Of a stretch of DNA of 44,341 nucleotides, positions 30,046-38,327 are shown piece by piece; the stretch's first letter is position 1; each line of letters starts with the position of its first letter. The stretch spans positions 1 through 44,341 of IMG/VR virus record IMGVR_UViG_3300012206_000002. One strand, given 5' to 3'. The translations under genes were made by a program, and so were the position numbers. Below the pieces are notes generated by a model, which ran no database searches, was not told where the DNA came from, and saw only the letters and a program-made list of their open reading frames with translations. Source of the DNA: a virus.

Positions 30046-31470
30046 ATGGCCGGTCCTGGGCAAGCCAGGTTCTACAGCAGCACCTTTGTTCAGACCTCTC
30101 TGGCGTCTGGCATCTCCTCTGGTGCCACCACGTTCAACGTCGGCACCACGACCGGTGCTTCTGGCACGCCGTTCGTTGTGTCTGTGGACCAGAACTCCGC
30201 ATCAGAAGAGCTGATGCTGGTCACCAACGTGTCCGGTCTCACCTACACGGTAACTCGTGGCATTGGTGGAACCTCTGCGCAGTCTCACAACAACGGCGCC
30301 TCTGTGGTGCACGTCATGTACGCGCAGGACTTGACTGACGCCTCCGCCCACATCGGCGCCTTCGACGCTGTACACGGCCTCTCTAGCGGCTCCCTGGTGG
30401 TCGGTACGACCGACACCCAGACCCTCACGAACAAGTCGCTCACAAGCCCTACCCTGACGACGCCGAACATCACTACTCCGACCATCACTGGTACTACCAC
30501 TGCGGGTACCATCAACAGTGCGGCACTGACTTCTTCGGCTCTGGTCACAGCCGTGGACTTCTTCCCCACAGGCTTGACTGGAGCCGGGTCGAACACCCGG
30601 TACGTAGGTGGTACATTCAATGCCGCCCCCACCTCAGGCACCTTCTCCACGGGAGACTGGGTGGTGGACAGGGCCGGACTGATCTGGATCTGCACGGCGG
30701 CAGGTACGCCGGGTACGTGGGTCTCTCTGGTCAACACGTCTGCCACGCAGACGCTCTCCAACAAGACTATCGCAGCTGGTGTTTTCACTGGCAGTGGTTC
30801 TGGCACAGGCAACATCGCCCTGGGTGGATACTTCCAAGGCCTTGAGTTCATCACGGCGGGGCTCACCGGAGCCACGGCCTCCGCCGCATTCGTGGGTGGC
30901 ACTACGGGTGGCCCTCCCGTCAGCGGCACCTTCGCCTTGGGCAACTTCATCGTCGACCAGCAGGGCAACATCTGGGTGTGCATCAGTGCGGGCACCCCCG
31001 GCTCGTGGGCTCCTGTGGGAGGTGCGCAGAACATTGCTGCGGCCCCTATCTCCACAGGTACCGCCAGCACTGCGTCCTCCGGCACTACTGACACGATTGA
31101 CGCGGTGCTAGGTAACTATCAGTTCTCTGCAACAGCAGGGCGCAGGTACCGGGTTGTCGCGGCCAACATGTTCGGCAACGGTAGCGTCGCTGCGGACACC
31201 TTTGCAGTTCGGGTCAGAGACTCAGCGAGCGCATCCACCCCCACCACCGCAAGCACCGCTGTTATCGACAGCGGTTGGACTTGTAACACGACCGGATCTT
31301 CTGGCCGTTCGATCATCACCATGGAAGACACTTTCGTGGCAGGTGTCAGCGGCACCCACACCTTGGCGCTGTTCACGCAACGTATTTCTGGAACAGGTGT
31401 GTTGACCGTTGTCGCCCCGCCTGGTACAGGCCTCCGCAAGCTTTGGGCTGAAGACCTCGGCATCGGATAA
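30046..31470 (+). CDS. Tail fibre / receptor-binding protein with duplicated modules
   Basis: A 474-residue beta-rich protein. The linker DTQTLTNKSLTSPTLTTP near residue 125 is a hallmark of phage fibre shafts. Two tandem modules follow: GTFSTGDWVVDRAGLIWICT (about 200-222) and GTFALGNFIVDQQGNIWVCI (about 298-320), each ending AGTPG(T/S)W, a repeat common in actinophage fibres. The C-terminal 130 residues (RYRVVAANMFGNGSVAADTF) form another beta domain of a type found at fibre tips. It likely determines host recognition. Confidence 0.82.
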   Translation: MAGPGQARFYSSTFVQTSLASGISSGATTFNVGTTTGASGTPFVVSVDQNSASEELMLVTNVSGLTYTVTRGIGGTSAQSHNNGASVVHVMYAQDLTDASAHIGAFDAVHGLSSGSLVVGTTDTQTLTNKSLTSPTLTTPNITTPTITGTTTAGTINSAALTSSALVTAVDFFPTGLTGAGSNTRYVGGTFNAAPTSGTFSTGDWVVDRAGLIWICTAAGTPGTWVSLVNTSATQTLSNKTIAAGVFTGSGSGTGNIALGGYFQGLEFITAGLTGATASAAFVGGTTGGPPVSGTFALGNFIVDQQGNIWVCISAGTPGSWAPVGGAQNIAAAPISTGTASTASSGTTDTIDAVLGNYQFSATAGRRYRVVAANMFGNGSVAADTFAVRVRDSASASTPTTASTAVIDSGWTCNTTGSSGRSIITMEDTFVAGVSGTHTLALFTQRISGTGVLTVVAPPGTGLRKLWAEDLGIG

Positions 31471-31479
31471 GGACGCCTG

Positions 31480-33459
31480 ATGGCAAACATTCCCGGACCA
31501 ATGGTCGTAAACCCGCTGTCTGGCGGGACGTTCAATGGGCCTCCCCGTCTTGGTGGGGAGACCAGCTCTGCCACGTCCGCATATGTCAAGTCCACAGTGG
31601 CCTATGACTACGCCCTGGCGGGCATTCCGTTCCTGTCTGGTGTGTCCAACCGGAACAGCTACTTCCGCCGTCGTTACACTCGTGACCTCCAGCAGATCAC
31701 GAAGGCTCAGTTCGACAACGGCCAGTTCGTAGGCGAGCAGTCCTTCACTGGCTGGTGGCTGCGAAGTGGCATGTCCTTCCATGGCGGAGCTGGTATCCTA
31801 TACAGCGACACTGGTCAGGACACCTCTCTGGCCATCAGGTACTACGACAGCTACGGGATCAACCCGTGGACCGTCAACCAGATGAAGCTGCTCAACACCA
31901 CCAACCAGGCGCTGGCCTCAGCCAACACCAACCTCTTCATCCGAGGGATCAACGTCGGCGGAACCGACTACCTTCTGTGCGCGGATGGCACCAACCTGAA
32001 GAGGCTCACGGGCACTGCCACCAGCCTGACGTACACCGTCACTGGTATGACCGGCACGATCTCGTCCATCACAGACGATGGCACCAACTACTACGTGGCC
32101 ACCACGAGTGGTGTGTACTCTGGTCCGCTGACCAACGGTGTGGCGGGTACTCTGTACTACACCACCAACGGATCCGCCAACATCACCTTGGCCTACGTCA
32201 AGGGTCGCCTCGTGGCGACACAGGACAACTACGTGTTCATTGGTCTCCCGATAAGTTCTACTCTTGCCCCGAGCGGAGGCGGAGCGAACAGCAACTTCCA
32301 TCACCTCAATGCCTCGTGGGTGTGGAACTCCATCGATGATGGCCCTACAGCCATCTACTACGCCGGATCTGCCGGGGCTTTATCCCAGATCTGGTACACC
32401 TCAGTGGACAACACAGGTGCGGTACCTGCCATTACTGCTGGTGTCATCGCGGCTGAGATGCCGCGAGGCGAGATCATCAACCAGATCTACGGCTACCTAC
32501 AGACGTTCGTCGGCATCGCCACGAACAAGGGCTTCCGGGTGGGTACGTACACCACCAACGGACTGATCTACGGCCAGCTCCTATGGAGCTCGGACCCCAA
32601 CCTGCCCGGTTCCAGTACAGGCATCACCGCCTTCGACCGGTTCATGTTTACCGGAACCAATGCCAACATCAACGGGCAGTCTGGTCTGGTCCGTATCGAC
32701 CTCGGTACCACGACCACCGGCTCCGCTCCGAACTCCAGCTATGCCTACGCCAAAGACATCTCCGCCCACGTATCAGGCAACGTGACCTCAGCAGCCACGC
32801 TGGGGAACTCACAGCTTGTGGCCGTATCCATCCTAGGCCAGGGCGTGTATGTGCAGAGCCCCACTCTGCTGGAGACCTCAGGTGCATTCGTCACTTCCCG
32901 TATCAGATACAATACCACAGAGCCGAAGTTGTTCAAGTTCCTTTCTCTGAGGTGCCCTAACGCTTTCTCTGGGTCAATTGGAATTGCTGTGTCCGACCCT
33001 ACGGGGGCCACGAATACGGTGACCACCATTGACCAGAATACATTCTCCCTGAGCAATATAGGGCTACGAAACCCCACCTCTGCTCAGGAATGGATTTCCC
33101 TCACGTTCACCCTCAACCAGGGAACTACCACTGCCGGACCTACTCTCAACACCTGGCAGGTAAAGGGGTATCCGGGAACCACCCGGCAACGGCTTATCAC
33201 CGTGCCATTCTTGATGTTCGACTTCGAGAAGGACAAGTTCGGACAGACGCAAGGCCAGCGGGGGGCTGCTTGGCCGATCCTTCAGCAGTTCGAGGCGTTT
33301 GCCACCGCAGGAGACATCGTGTTGTTCCAGGATCTGAATACCGGGGAGAACCTTCTGGTCATCATCAACGATGCAGAGTTCGAAATGCTTGCACCCCCCC
33401 AGCCTCAAGAGGAAGGTATTGGGGGATACCTGACCGTGTCGCTGCTAACGGTCCCATAA
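31480..33459 (+). CDS. Tail nozzle / beta-propeller-like tail protein
   Basis: A 659-residue, beta-rich protein. The N-terminus (GPPRLGGETSSATSAYVKST) leads into many repeated blade-like segments (SSITDDGTNYYVATTSGVYS, ATQDNYVFIGLPISS), suggesting a propeller as found in podovirus tail nozzle proteins (T7 gp12-like) and similar hubs. It is positioned after fibre and adaptor genes and before lysis genes. No enzymatic motif is visible. The nozzle role is inferred from size, fold type and place. Confidence 0.7.
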   Translation: MANIPGPMVVNPLSGGTFNGPPRLGGETSSATSAYVKSTVAYDYALAGIPFLSGVSNRNSYFRRRYTRDLQQITKAQFDNGQFVGEQSFTGWWLRSGMSFHGGAGILYSDTGQDTSLAIRYYDSYGINPWTVNQMKLLNTTNQALASANTNLFIRGINVGGTDYLLCADGTNLKRLTGTATSLTYTVTGMTGTISSITDDGTNYYVATTSGVYSGPLTNGVAGTLYYTTNGSANITLAYVKGRLVATQDNYVFIGLPISSTLAPSGGGANSNFHHLNASWVWNSIDDGPTAIYYAGSAGALSQIWYTSVDNTGAVPAITAGVIAAEMPRGEIINQIYGYLQTFVGIATNKGFRVGTYTTNGLIYGQLLWSSDPNLPGSSTGITAFDRFMFTGTNANINGQSGLVRIDLGTTTTGSAPNSSYAYAKDISAHVSGNVTSAATLGNSQLVAVSILGQGVYVQSPTLLETSGAFVTSRIRYNTTEPKLFKFLSLRCPNAFSGSIGIAVSDPTGATNTVTTIDQNTFSLSNIGLRNPTSAQEWISLTFTLNQGTTTAGPTLNTWQVKGYPGTTRQRLITVPFLMFDFEKDKFGQTQGQRGAAWPILQQFEAFATAGDIVLFQDLNTGENLLVIINDAEFEMLAPPQPQEEGIGGYLTVSLLTVP

Positions 33460-33472
33460 ACTAGGGGAACTA

Positions 33473-33784
33473 GTGAATTCATCTGCTCTAGCCGAGTGGG
33501 CCTTGTTTGGTTTCGGGGCCATCGTCACCCTCTTGGGTGTCGTCGCCGCCAAACAAGTCCCGAAGCTGTTCAAAGGCAAATCCATTCAGAACGTGGTGGA
33601 CAGTGCCAACGCCATTATCGAGATGTACGAGAAGCACGTCAGTGCTCTCGAACTCAAAGTAGATTCTCTGGAGAAAGAAGTCTCGGCTCTTACCGCCAAG
33701 CTGGACGAGACCTTGAAAGCCAACAGCGTTCTTCAGCGGATGCTAGCGGCCAGTCCGGCCATCAATCTGCCGGAGGTGAAATGA
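33473..33784 (+). CDS. Membrane-anchored coiled-coil protein
   Basis: A 103-residue protein from GTG 33473. Residues about 5-26 (ALAEWALFGFGAIVTLLGVV) form one transmembrane helix, followed by a basic segment and a coiled coil (residues 50-90, LELKVDSLEKEVSALTAKLD). This N-terminal anchor plus coiled coil recalls holin or i-spanin-like proteins, and it lies just before the endolysin. It might assist lysis or attach to the tail. Confidence 0.7.
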   Translation: MNSSALAEWALFGFGAIVTLLGVVAAKQVPKLFKGKSIQNVVDSANAIIEMYEKHVSALELKVDSLEKEVSALTAKLDETLKANSVLQRMLAASPAINLPEVK

Positions 33785-34044
33785 GCAGGTTCCGTTCTGA
33801 GTCTCGGTTCATGGACCCCCATGATCCTGCCAAGAGCCAGGTCCGACCTATCCTCCCGTTCTTCGTGGTGAACAGCACGGTGGATGGATCCTTGGCGGAA
33901 GCCAAGGGCCACGGGTTCTACTTCTCCTTGGACCACGAGGAAGCACTCCTCGGCCACACCAACATATCCCGACTCGGAGCTTACCGCCGTGGCTTCCGAA
34001 AGAGCGGGCCGGAAATCGGCGAAGGAAAGAATGTGAACGGATGA
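33781..34044 (+). CDS. Small hypothetical protein before the endolysin
   Basis: An 87-residue, basic, polar protein (MSRFRSESRFMDPHDPAKSQ) with a central strand (ILPFFVVNSTVDG) and a His-rich loop (SLDHEEALLGH). It starts at ATG 33781, overlapping the previous TGA, and ends 4 bases inside the endolysin gene. The function is unknown. Confidence 0.7.
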   Translation: MSRFRSESRFMDPHDPAKSQVRPILPFFVVNSTVDGSLAEAKGHGFYFSLDHEEALLGHTNISRLGAYRRGFRKSGPEIGEGKNVNG

Positions 34045-34958
34045 GTCCTATCATCTTTCCCGATGTGTCCAACTATCAGCGAGGGCTGGTTATCCAGCCA
34101 GGTACCGTCTTCGTCTGGGCCAAGGCCACGGAAGGCACCACCTACAGAGACGACACGTACCCGGGCTTCAAGGTCCAGGCTGCCAAGGTGGGTGCCGAGT
34201 TCGGAGCCTACCACTTCCTCCACTCCGGGAACGGGTCCGCTCAGGCGGACTTCGCCTTCTCGGTTGTGGGCAAGGGTGTCCCACTGACGCTGGACGTTGA
34301 GCCCACCGGAACGAGCTACCCGACCGTCGCAGACGTGAAAGCCTTCACAGCCCGCTACAGGGCCTTGGGAGGCACCTGTGAGGTAATGTACTACCCCAAG
34401 TGGTACTGGGCCTCCCAGGGCTCTCCTAGCCTGTCTGGGCTAGGTCTTAAGCTCGTATCGTCCGGCTACCCTGCCGGGTACACAGACAACTCTGGCAACT
34501 GGGACCCGTACGGTGGGCTCACGCCCTTCCAGTGGCAGTTCTCCGACAGCTACGAGTACGGCGGCATGAGGGTGGACTTCAACGCCTTCAAGGGCACTCT
34601 CGATCAGTACCTTGTCGCCATCGGCGCCAAGACTGTGGCGCCTCCGCCTCCCGTCACACCCCCGACTACGTCCTTGGAGGACGACGACATGCAGCAGGTT
34701 GAATCCCTCAGCGTCCACCCGGACAGCTACGTCTACACTACCATGAACAAGAGCCACTTCAGGCTGGCCATCGACGGCTTCGGCAAGAACGCCACTGTGC
34801 GTGTCGTTGTGTTCGACGGCCCGTCCGCCCTGGTCTATGACGACCTGATTCTGGTCAAGGGTTTCCACGACATCGCCATCGATTCTGCCCACACCTCGCA
34901 CGTCACTGTGCAGCGCATCGACTCGGGTGAGTTCCCGATCGGTGTCGGTGCCTACTAG
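34041..34958 (+). CDS. Endolysin, GH25 muramidase with C-terminal domain
   Basis: A 305-residue lysin. Residues about 1-195 are a glycoside hydrolase 25 domain: FPDVSNYQ near the N-terminus (Asp), VFVWAKATEGTTYRD, AYHFLHSG and TLDVEPTG, where the Asp and Glu pair is catalytic. It cleaves the beta-1,4 bond between N-acetylmuramic acid and N-acetylglucosamine. A Pro-rich linker (VAPPPPVTPPTTS) joins a C-terminal beta domain (about 220-305) that probably binds the cell wall. The same arrangement is common in Streptomyces phage lysins. No signal peptide is seen, so a holin is needed. Confidence 0.92.
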   Translation: MSPIIFPDVSNYQRGLVIQPGTVFVWAKATEGTTYRDDTYPGFKVQAAKVGAEFGAYHFLHSGNGSAQADFAFSVVGKGVPLTLDVEPTGTSYPTVADVKAFTARYRALGGTCEVMYYPKWYWASQGSPSLSGLGLKLVSSGYPAGYTDNSGNWDPYGGLTPFQWQFSDSYEYGGMRVDFNAFKGTLDQYLVAIGAKTVAPPPPVTPPTTSLEDDDMQQVESLSVHPDSYVYTTMNKSHFRLAIDGFGKNATVRVVVFDGPSALVYDDLILVKGFHDIAIDSAHTSHVTVQRIDSGEFPIGVGAY

Positions 34959-34966
34959 GAGACACT

Positions 34967-35281
34967 ATGCTGGATCGGTTTGCCAAATGGTTCGCCAGTG
35001 CTGCGGGTGTCTGGCAGACCGTATTCATCTGCCTCTCCTGGGTCGGCGTGGAGAAGGTCTTCCCGAGCTCAGACCCCGACGGGCTGGTGCTATTGTACGT
35101 GCTGACCATCTACTCGGCTGTCACTCAGCCGATATTGGCCTACTCCAACAGGCTCGACACTGAGCAAGGAGCTGCCATCCTCAAGCACCTCGGGGATGTC
35201 TTAGATCGCGTAGCCGCCATGGAAGCAGCGATCCTAGAAGACACCGAGGCGATTCAAAACACCCCTTCGAAGGAGAACTAA
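34967..35281 (+). CDS. Putative holin
   Basis: A 104-residue protein with two hydrophobic helices (WQTVFICLSWVGVEKVF and GLVLLYVLTIYSAVTQPILA) in the first 60 residues and a charged helical C-terminus (GDVLDRVAAMEAAILEDTE). It follows the endolysin after 8 bases, the usual holin position in actinophages. It would permeabilise the membrane to release the endolysin. No test beyond topology and position is possible here. Confidence 0.75.
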   Translation: MLDRFAKWFASAAGVWQTVFICLSWVGVEKVFPSSDPDGLVLLYVLTIYSAVTQPILAYSNRLDTEQGAAILKHLGDVLDRVAAMEAAILEDTEAIQNTPSKEN

Positions 35282-35617
35282 ATGTCTGGTACCGACGATA
35301 TCAACCTCACTACCACGGCTGTACTCACGGCGGCCTACACGATCACCGCACAGGACTACGTGATCTTCTACGACCCGACCAACGCGTACGTCATCACTCT
35401 TCCGGCTGCCTCGGCAGCTCTTAAGGGGCGCAACTATGTGTTCATTCAGACCGTCAGCAACGCTGGTCAGGTGACTCTCAAGTCAGCGGGTGGCACTGTC
35501 AACGGTGCCGCTGCTGGTACCGGCCAGATCGTCACGGCCTCGAAGATCGGCACGTTCGACATGTACTGTGACGGAACCAACTGGTGGGGTGGCAACAGCC
35601 CGACCACGCTTCTCTAG
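35282..35617 (+). CDS. Beta-structured fibre-tip-like protein
   Basis: A 111-residue protein (MSGTDDINLTTTAVLTAAYT) with the phrase YVITLPAASAALKGRNYVFI and a C-terminal KIGTFDMYCDGTNWWGG. This short beta module is found as the last domain or a separate chain in tail fibres of many phages. It is the last gene of the late operon, adjacent to the holin. It may be a fibre accessory protein. Confidence 0.75.
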   Translation: MSGTDDINLTTTAVLTAAYTITAQDYVIFYDPTNAYVITLPAASAALKGRNYVFIQTVSNAGQVTLKSAGGTVNGAAAGTGQIVTASKIGTFDMYCDGTNWWGGNSPTTLL

Positions 35618-35629
35618 ACAAAAGCAAGA

Positions 35630-35657
35630 AGACCCCCTCCCTTTCGGGAGGGGGTCT
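35630..35657. terminator. Bidirectional terminator between late and polymerase operons
   Basis: A 12-bp perfect stem (GACCCCCTCCC with GGGAGGGGGTC plus an A-T pair) and a TTTC loop, between convergent stops at 35617 (+) and 35669 (-). A-rich sequence lies on the left side (AAAAGCAAGA), which gives a T-rich tail on the minus strand; the right side is shorter in T on the plus strand. Confidence 0.9.
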
Positions 35658-35668
35658 ATTGTGCGTTG

Positions 35669-35824
35669 TCAGCTCTTACGGGGCTTCGGGTCTACGGGAG
35701 CCGGGTCCTTCGTGGCCTTGTCATACGGAGTGTTCTCTGGCTGGTGGGTCGGAAGGTTCCGGATGACTTCCTTCTCTTCCTTGGAGAAGGGCTGGTCCTT
35801 GTCCTTGTCCTTGTCCTTGCTCAC
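35669..35824 (-). CDS. Lys/Asp-rich small protein (third of a set)
   Basis: A 51-residue protein from a GTG overlapping the previous TGA (GTGA). It begins MSKDKDKDKDQPFSKEEKEV and ends PAPVDPKPRKS. The DKDKDK run is probably disordered. It is the last gene before the terminator and was shorter than the usual ORF cut-off. It shares its start style with the two upstream genes. Confidence 0.7.
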   Translation of the reverse strand: MSKDKDKDKDQPFSKEEKEVIRNLPTHQPENTPYDKATKDPAPVDPKPRKS

Positions 35825-35982
35825 TTCTTCCCCTTCTCAACCTTCGGAATCTGCTGGGTCTCAGCAGTGGCGTTCGAGTACTTGGCCCAGTCCTCGCCAT
35901 CCCAACCACCGGAGTGCCTGGCCTCGTAGCCAGAAGAACCGCTCGTCTTGCTGTCCTTGTTCTCGTCCTTGTGCTTCGCCAT
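35821..35982 (-). CDS. Lys/Asp-rich small protein (second of a set)
   Basis: A 53-residue protein reading MAKHKDENKDSKTSGSSGYE then ARHSGGWDGEDWAKYSNATA, with the TGA overlapping the next gene's GTG. The N-terminus is a disordered Lys/Asp/Glu patch and the centre has aromatic residues. Found by reading the frame directly; good coupling with its neighbours supports it. The function is unknown. Confidence 0.7.
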   Translation of the reverse strand: MAKHKDENKDSKTSGSSGYEARHSGGWDGEDWAKYSNATAETQQIPKVEKGKK

Positions 35983-35984
35983 CT

Positions 35985-36116
35985 CTACTTCTCCTTCGGC
36001 TTCTTGTGCTGCGGCTGGTGGCGAACATACTCGTGGTCGAGCCTCGATCGCAGGTACTCCAGAGGAGTCTGGATCTTCGGCTCATCCGTAGCGGGCTTGT
36101 CCTTGTCCTTAGCCAT
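35985..36116 (-). CDS. Lys/Asp-rich small protein (first of a set)
   Basis: A 43-residue protein starting 8 bases inside the polymerase 3' end: MAKDKDKPATDEPKIQTPLE, then a helix (YLRSRLDHEYVRH) and a basic tail (KKPKEK). Directly downstream of the DNA polymerase in the same operon, it could be a polymerase- or nucleic-acid-binding accessory. The function is not shown. Confidence 0.7.
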   Translation of the reverse strand: MAKDKDKPATDEPKIQTPLEYLRSRLDHEYVRHQPQHKKPKEK

Positions 36117-37917
36117 GATACTCCTTCATGTAGTCAGCCAGCGACATGCCCTTCCCACCCCAGCAGGTAGGGAAGATCTCAATATCCGTCGGAGTTGGGA
36201 TGCCAGCATACCCACTCTCCATCACGCCACGTACAAAAGTAACAACCTCTTGGAGCTCCGTCACAGGTACGTCTAATAGAATCTCGTCGTGGAACGTCAT
36301 CAACAACATCTCGTCGTACCTCTCCGAGATCTTGATCAGTCGTTCCATTAGCACGTCCCGTGCCGTCCCTTGACACACACTGTTGATGGCTTTGTACAGC
36401 CGCTCCGGGTCCTGAGGGACGTACCTTCCAGATCCCAGCCGCACAATCGGCAAATGCTGCAAGTACTTGCTGTAGGCTTCGATCGCCGGAGCTGCCTTCT
36501 TCCATTGATCTCTCACCTCCGATACGGTCTTCGGGTTGGCATCAAGCCAGCCATCCTGGTACCTGGCTTGTCGAACCAGAGTGGTCACGCCCGCTGCGTA
36601 CAGCGTGCCCAGGATGATCCGCTTCATCTTCTTCCGCTGCGCGGGAGTATAGTCAGGGCCGAAGGCAACCGCCGATGCGGCGGAGTACACATCATACCCA
36701 CCCAGCAGATCAGGAATCAGGTTCCTCTCCTCTGCGAGGCCTACGGCCACGCGAGGCTCAATCTGGCCAAGGTCTGCGGACACGAGCACGTGTCCGGGAC
36801 GGGGGACGAACACGGACCTAGCGGGGTTGCTGCTACTCACAGTCTGTACTGCGGGCTCCGTCACTGACCAGCGGCCGGTAACCGTACCTAGAGTAGAAAC
36901 AGATGGGTGTACGACGTTCGAGCCGTCTACGAACCCAGTCAGGGTCGTCAGAAAGGTGGCCACGTTGTAGTTCTCGGCCACCGTCATCAGCAGCTTCAGC
37001 GGCTCGTTGTCCGGGTGGTCCTCTGCCAACTCCTCCAGAATCTTCCCTGTCAGCGACCACTGTCCTTCAGGATGCCTTTCGCTTGGCTTGGTCCTCTTGG
37101 TGAGTTTCACTCCACTCTCGATTAAGACACTGGCCCTTAGGGGAGAGCCTGCAACACAGCCATACCGGTCCAGCCATGTACTTCGAGCAGTCTCTAGGCG
37201 ACCGCCCCACTCCTCCATAAGCTCCACCAACCGAGGAGATGACACCTTCATCCCTCGCATCCTCATGCGGGTGGCTATCGCCCTGATCTTGCACTCGTTC
37301 GGCCATGCCGTATGCACACCTTTCTCGTACATCATCGGCTCCAAGACCATGAACAGCTTGCGCACGTCCCGTGCATCTGCGCCAGCGTAGGCCACGAACA
37401 CCGGATCGTACACGTCGATGATGCGGAAACCCTCACCGATCTGCTTCTTGGTCAGCTTGCCATCCGGCCGCTTCCCCAGAAGCTCCCTGAAACGGGCGTA
37501 GAGGGCCTTCTCAGCCTCTTCCAACCCCGGACCCACATAGAGGGATACCAGCTCCTTCAGACCGTGCGGTACGGTCTCTCCGGGCCACAGCAGCTGGGCC
37601 AGGACTTTGGTGTCCAGATTCTTGTCCGTGATGTCGATGCCGAAGTGCTGGTGGATGGAGATGCAGTCGGCCTGGTCATGGCTGATGAACTGGTTGGCTT
37701 GCTCTAAAACCTGCCCAACCACGGCAGACTGAGCAGGATCCTGTACATCAAACACGTAGGTGTGATGGCCTGTGTCCAACTGGACGGTGCGAAGACGCCA
37801 GTCTTCGTCCCAGTAGTTGAGGCTGGTGAACTCCGTGTCGAGGCCGAGAACATCGGCATTCTCAAGAAGGATCTTGAGGTAGGAATCCAGGGGGTACTCG
37901 AAGTCAGGTCCGAACAT
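36109..37917 (-). CDS. Family A DNA polymerase with 3'-5' exonuclease
   Basis: A 602-residue replicative polymerase. Exonuclease motifs: Exo I LGLDTEF (residues 25-30), Exo II NQFISHDQAD and Exo III YAGADARD. Polymerase motifs: A VSADLGQIEPR near 378, B RKKMKRIILGTLYAAG near 430, and C FHDE near 543. No 5' nuclease domain is present. In motif B the residue equivalent to Phe762 of E. coli Pol I is Leu (KRIILG), a variant common in environmental phage polymerases and linked to altered processivity or fidelity. The stop lies 8 bases inside the next gene. With the primase and helicase of the other operon it makes up the replisome. Confidence 0.95.
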   Translation of the reverse strand: MFGPDFEYPLDSYLKILLENADVLGLDTEFTSLNYWDEDWRLRTVQLDTGHHTYVFDVQDPAQSAVVGQVLEQANQFISHDQADCISIHQHFGIDITDKNLDTKVLAQLLWPGETVPHGLKELVSLYVGPGLEEAEKALYARFRELLGKRPDGKLTKKQIGEGFRIIDVYDPVFVAYAGADARDVRKLFMVLEPMMYEKGVHTAWPNECKIRAIATRMRMRGMKVSSPRLVELMEEWGGRLETARSTWLDRYGCVAGSPLRASVLIESGVKLTKRTKPSERHPEGQWSLTGKILEELAEDHPDNEPLKLLMTVAENYNVATFLTTLTGFVDGSNVVHPSVSTLGTVTGRWSVTEPAVQTVSSSNPARSVFVPRPGHVLVSADLGQIEPRVAVGLAEERNLIPDLLGGYDVYSAASAVAFGPDYTPAQRKKMKRIILGTLYAAGVTTLVRQARYQDGWLDANPKTVSEVRDQWKKAAPAIEAYSKYLQHLPIVRLGSGRYVPQDPERLYKAINSVCQGTARDVLMERLIKISERYDEMLLMTFHDEILLDVPVTELQEVVTFVRGVMESGYAGIPTPTDIEIFPTCWGGKGMSLADYMKEYHG

Positions 37918-38154
37918 TTACCGCTCCGAAGGGAAGAGGTGAGGGTAGCCCCAAGGCTCCTGGGTTTCCACAAGCACAGCACCTCCACCGATACGGTGGA
38001 AGTCCGGGCTGTGCTCCATGTCGTACGGACCTATTGTACGATGGTACTCGACCTGCCCATCTCGTACGTAAGGAACGAAATCCGGGATCTCCCACTCCTC
38101 TTCGGTGTAGTATTTACCTGATGGCTTGAACAGGATCACGGTTGCTTTGGCCAT
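37918..38154 (-). CDS. Hypothetical protein upstream of the polymerase
   Basis: A 78-residue protein (MAKATVILFKPSGKYYTEEE) with an N-terminal strand, a Tyr/Glu turn and a C-terminal aromatic segment (VLVETQEPWGYPHLFPSER). This pattern is seen in many small actinophage proteins of unknown function. It ends one base before the polymerase ATG. A GAAAGGAGAT site precedes the start, next to the tRNA gene. Confidence 0.78.
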   Translation of the reverse strand: MAKATVILFKPSGKYYTEEEWEIPDFVPYVRDGQVEYHRTIGPYDMEHSPDFHRIGGGAVLVETQEPWGYPHLFPSER

Positions 38155-38169
38155 GACATCTCCTTTCGT

Positions 38170-38244
38170 AGCGGTGATCGGATTCGAACCGATGATCTCT
38201 GCGTTATGAGCGCAGCGGGGACGACCGAACTCCCCTACACCGCG
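38170..38244 (-). tRNA. tRNA with CAU anticodon
   Basis: A complete cloverleaf on the minus strand: GGGG/CCCC D-stem, anticodon stem CTGCG/CGCAG with loop CTCATAA (anticodon CAT), variable loop AGATC, and T-arm ATCGG-TTCGAAT-CCGAT. Acceptor CGCGGTG pairs with CACCGCT except for the first position (C opposite U). The 3' CCA is not encoded. It lacks the GGG/CCC anticodon stem pairs of an initiator, so it is an elongator tRNA-Met or, if modified, tRNA-Ile2. It lies in the minus-strand operon just before the gene at 38154. Confidence 0.88.
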
Positions 38245-38327
38245 TTGCGGGCACCGTGCGCTCTAGGCTTGCGCCGTGCCCTCTACCTCCCTGTTCAGCC
38301 TACGTCGGAGGGTCGGCAGGAGATCCG
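38245..38327 (-). ncRNA. Structured spacer upstream of the tRNA
   Basis: The 83-base gap between the gene ending at 38328 and the tRNA can form a long imperfect hairpin with outer arms GGGCAC and GTGCCC and inner GCGC arms (about 38248-38280), plus a CCCTCC/GGGAGG stem. It may guide 5' end processing of the tRNA precursor. Confidence 0.4.

Noticed and set aside
33158-33165. Another AGGTAAAG copy
   Set aside because: It lies inside the nozzle-like coding sequence without a partner site or promoter, so it is treated as chance.
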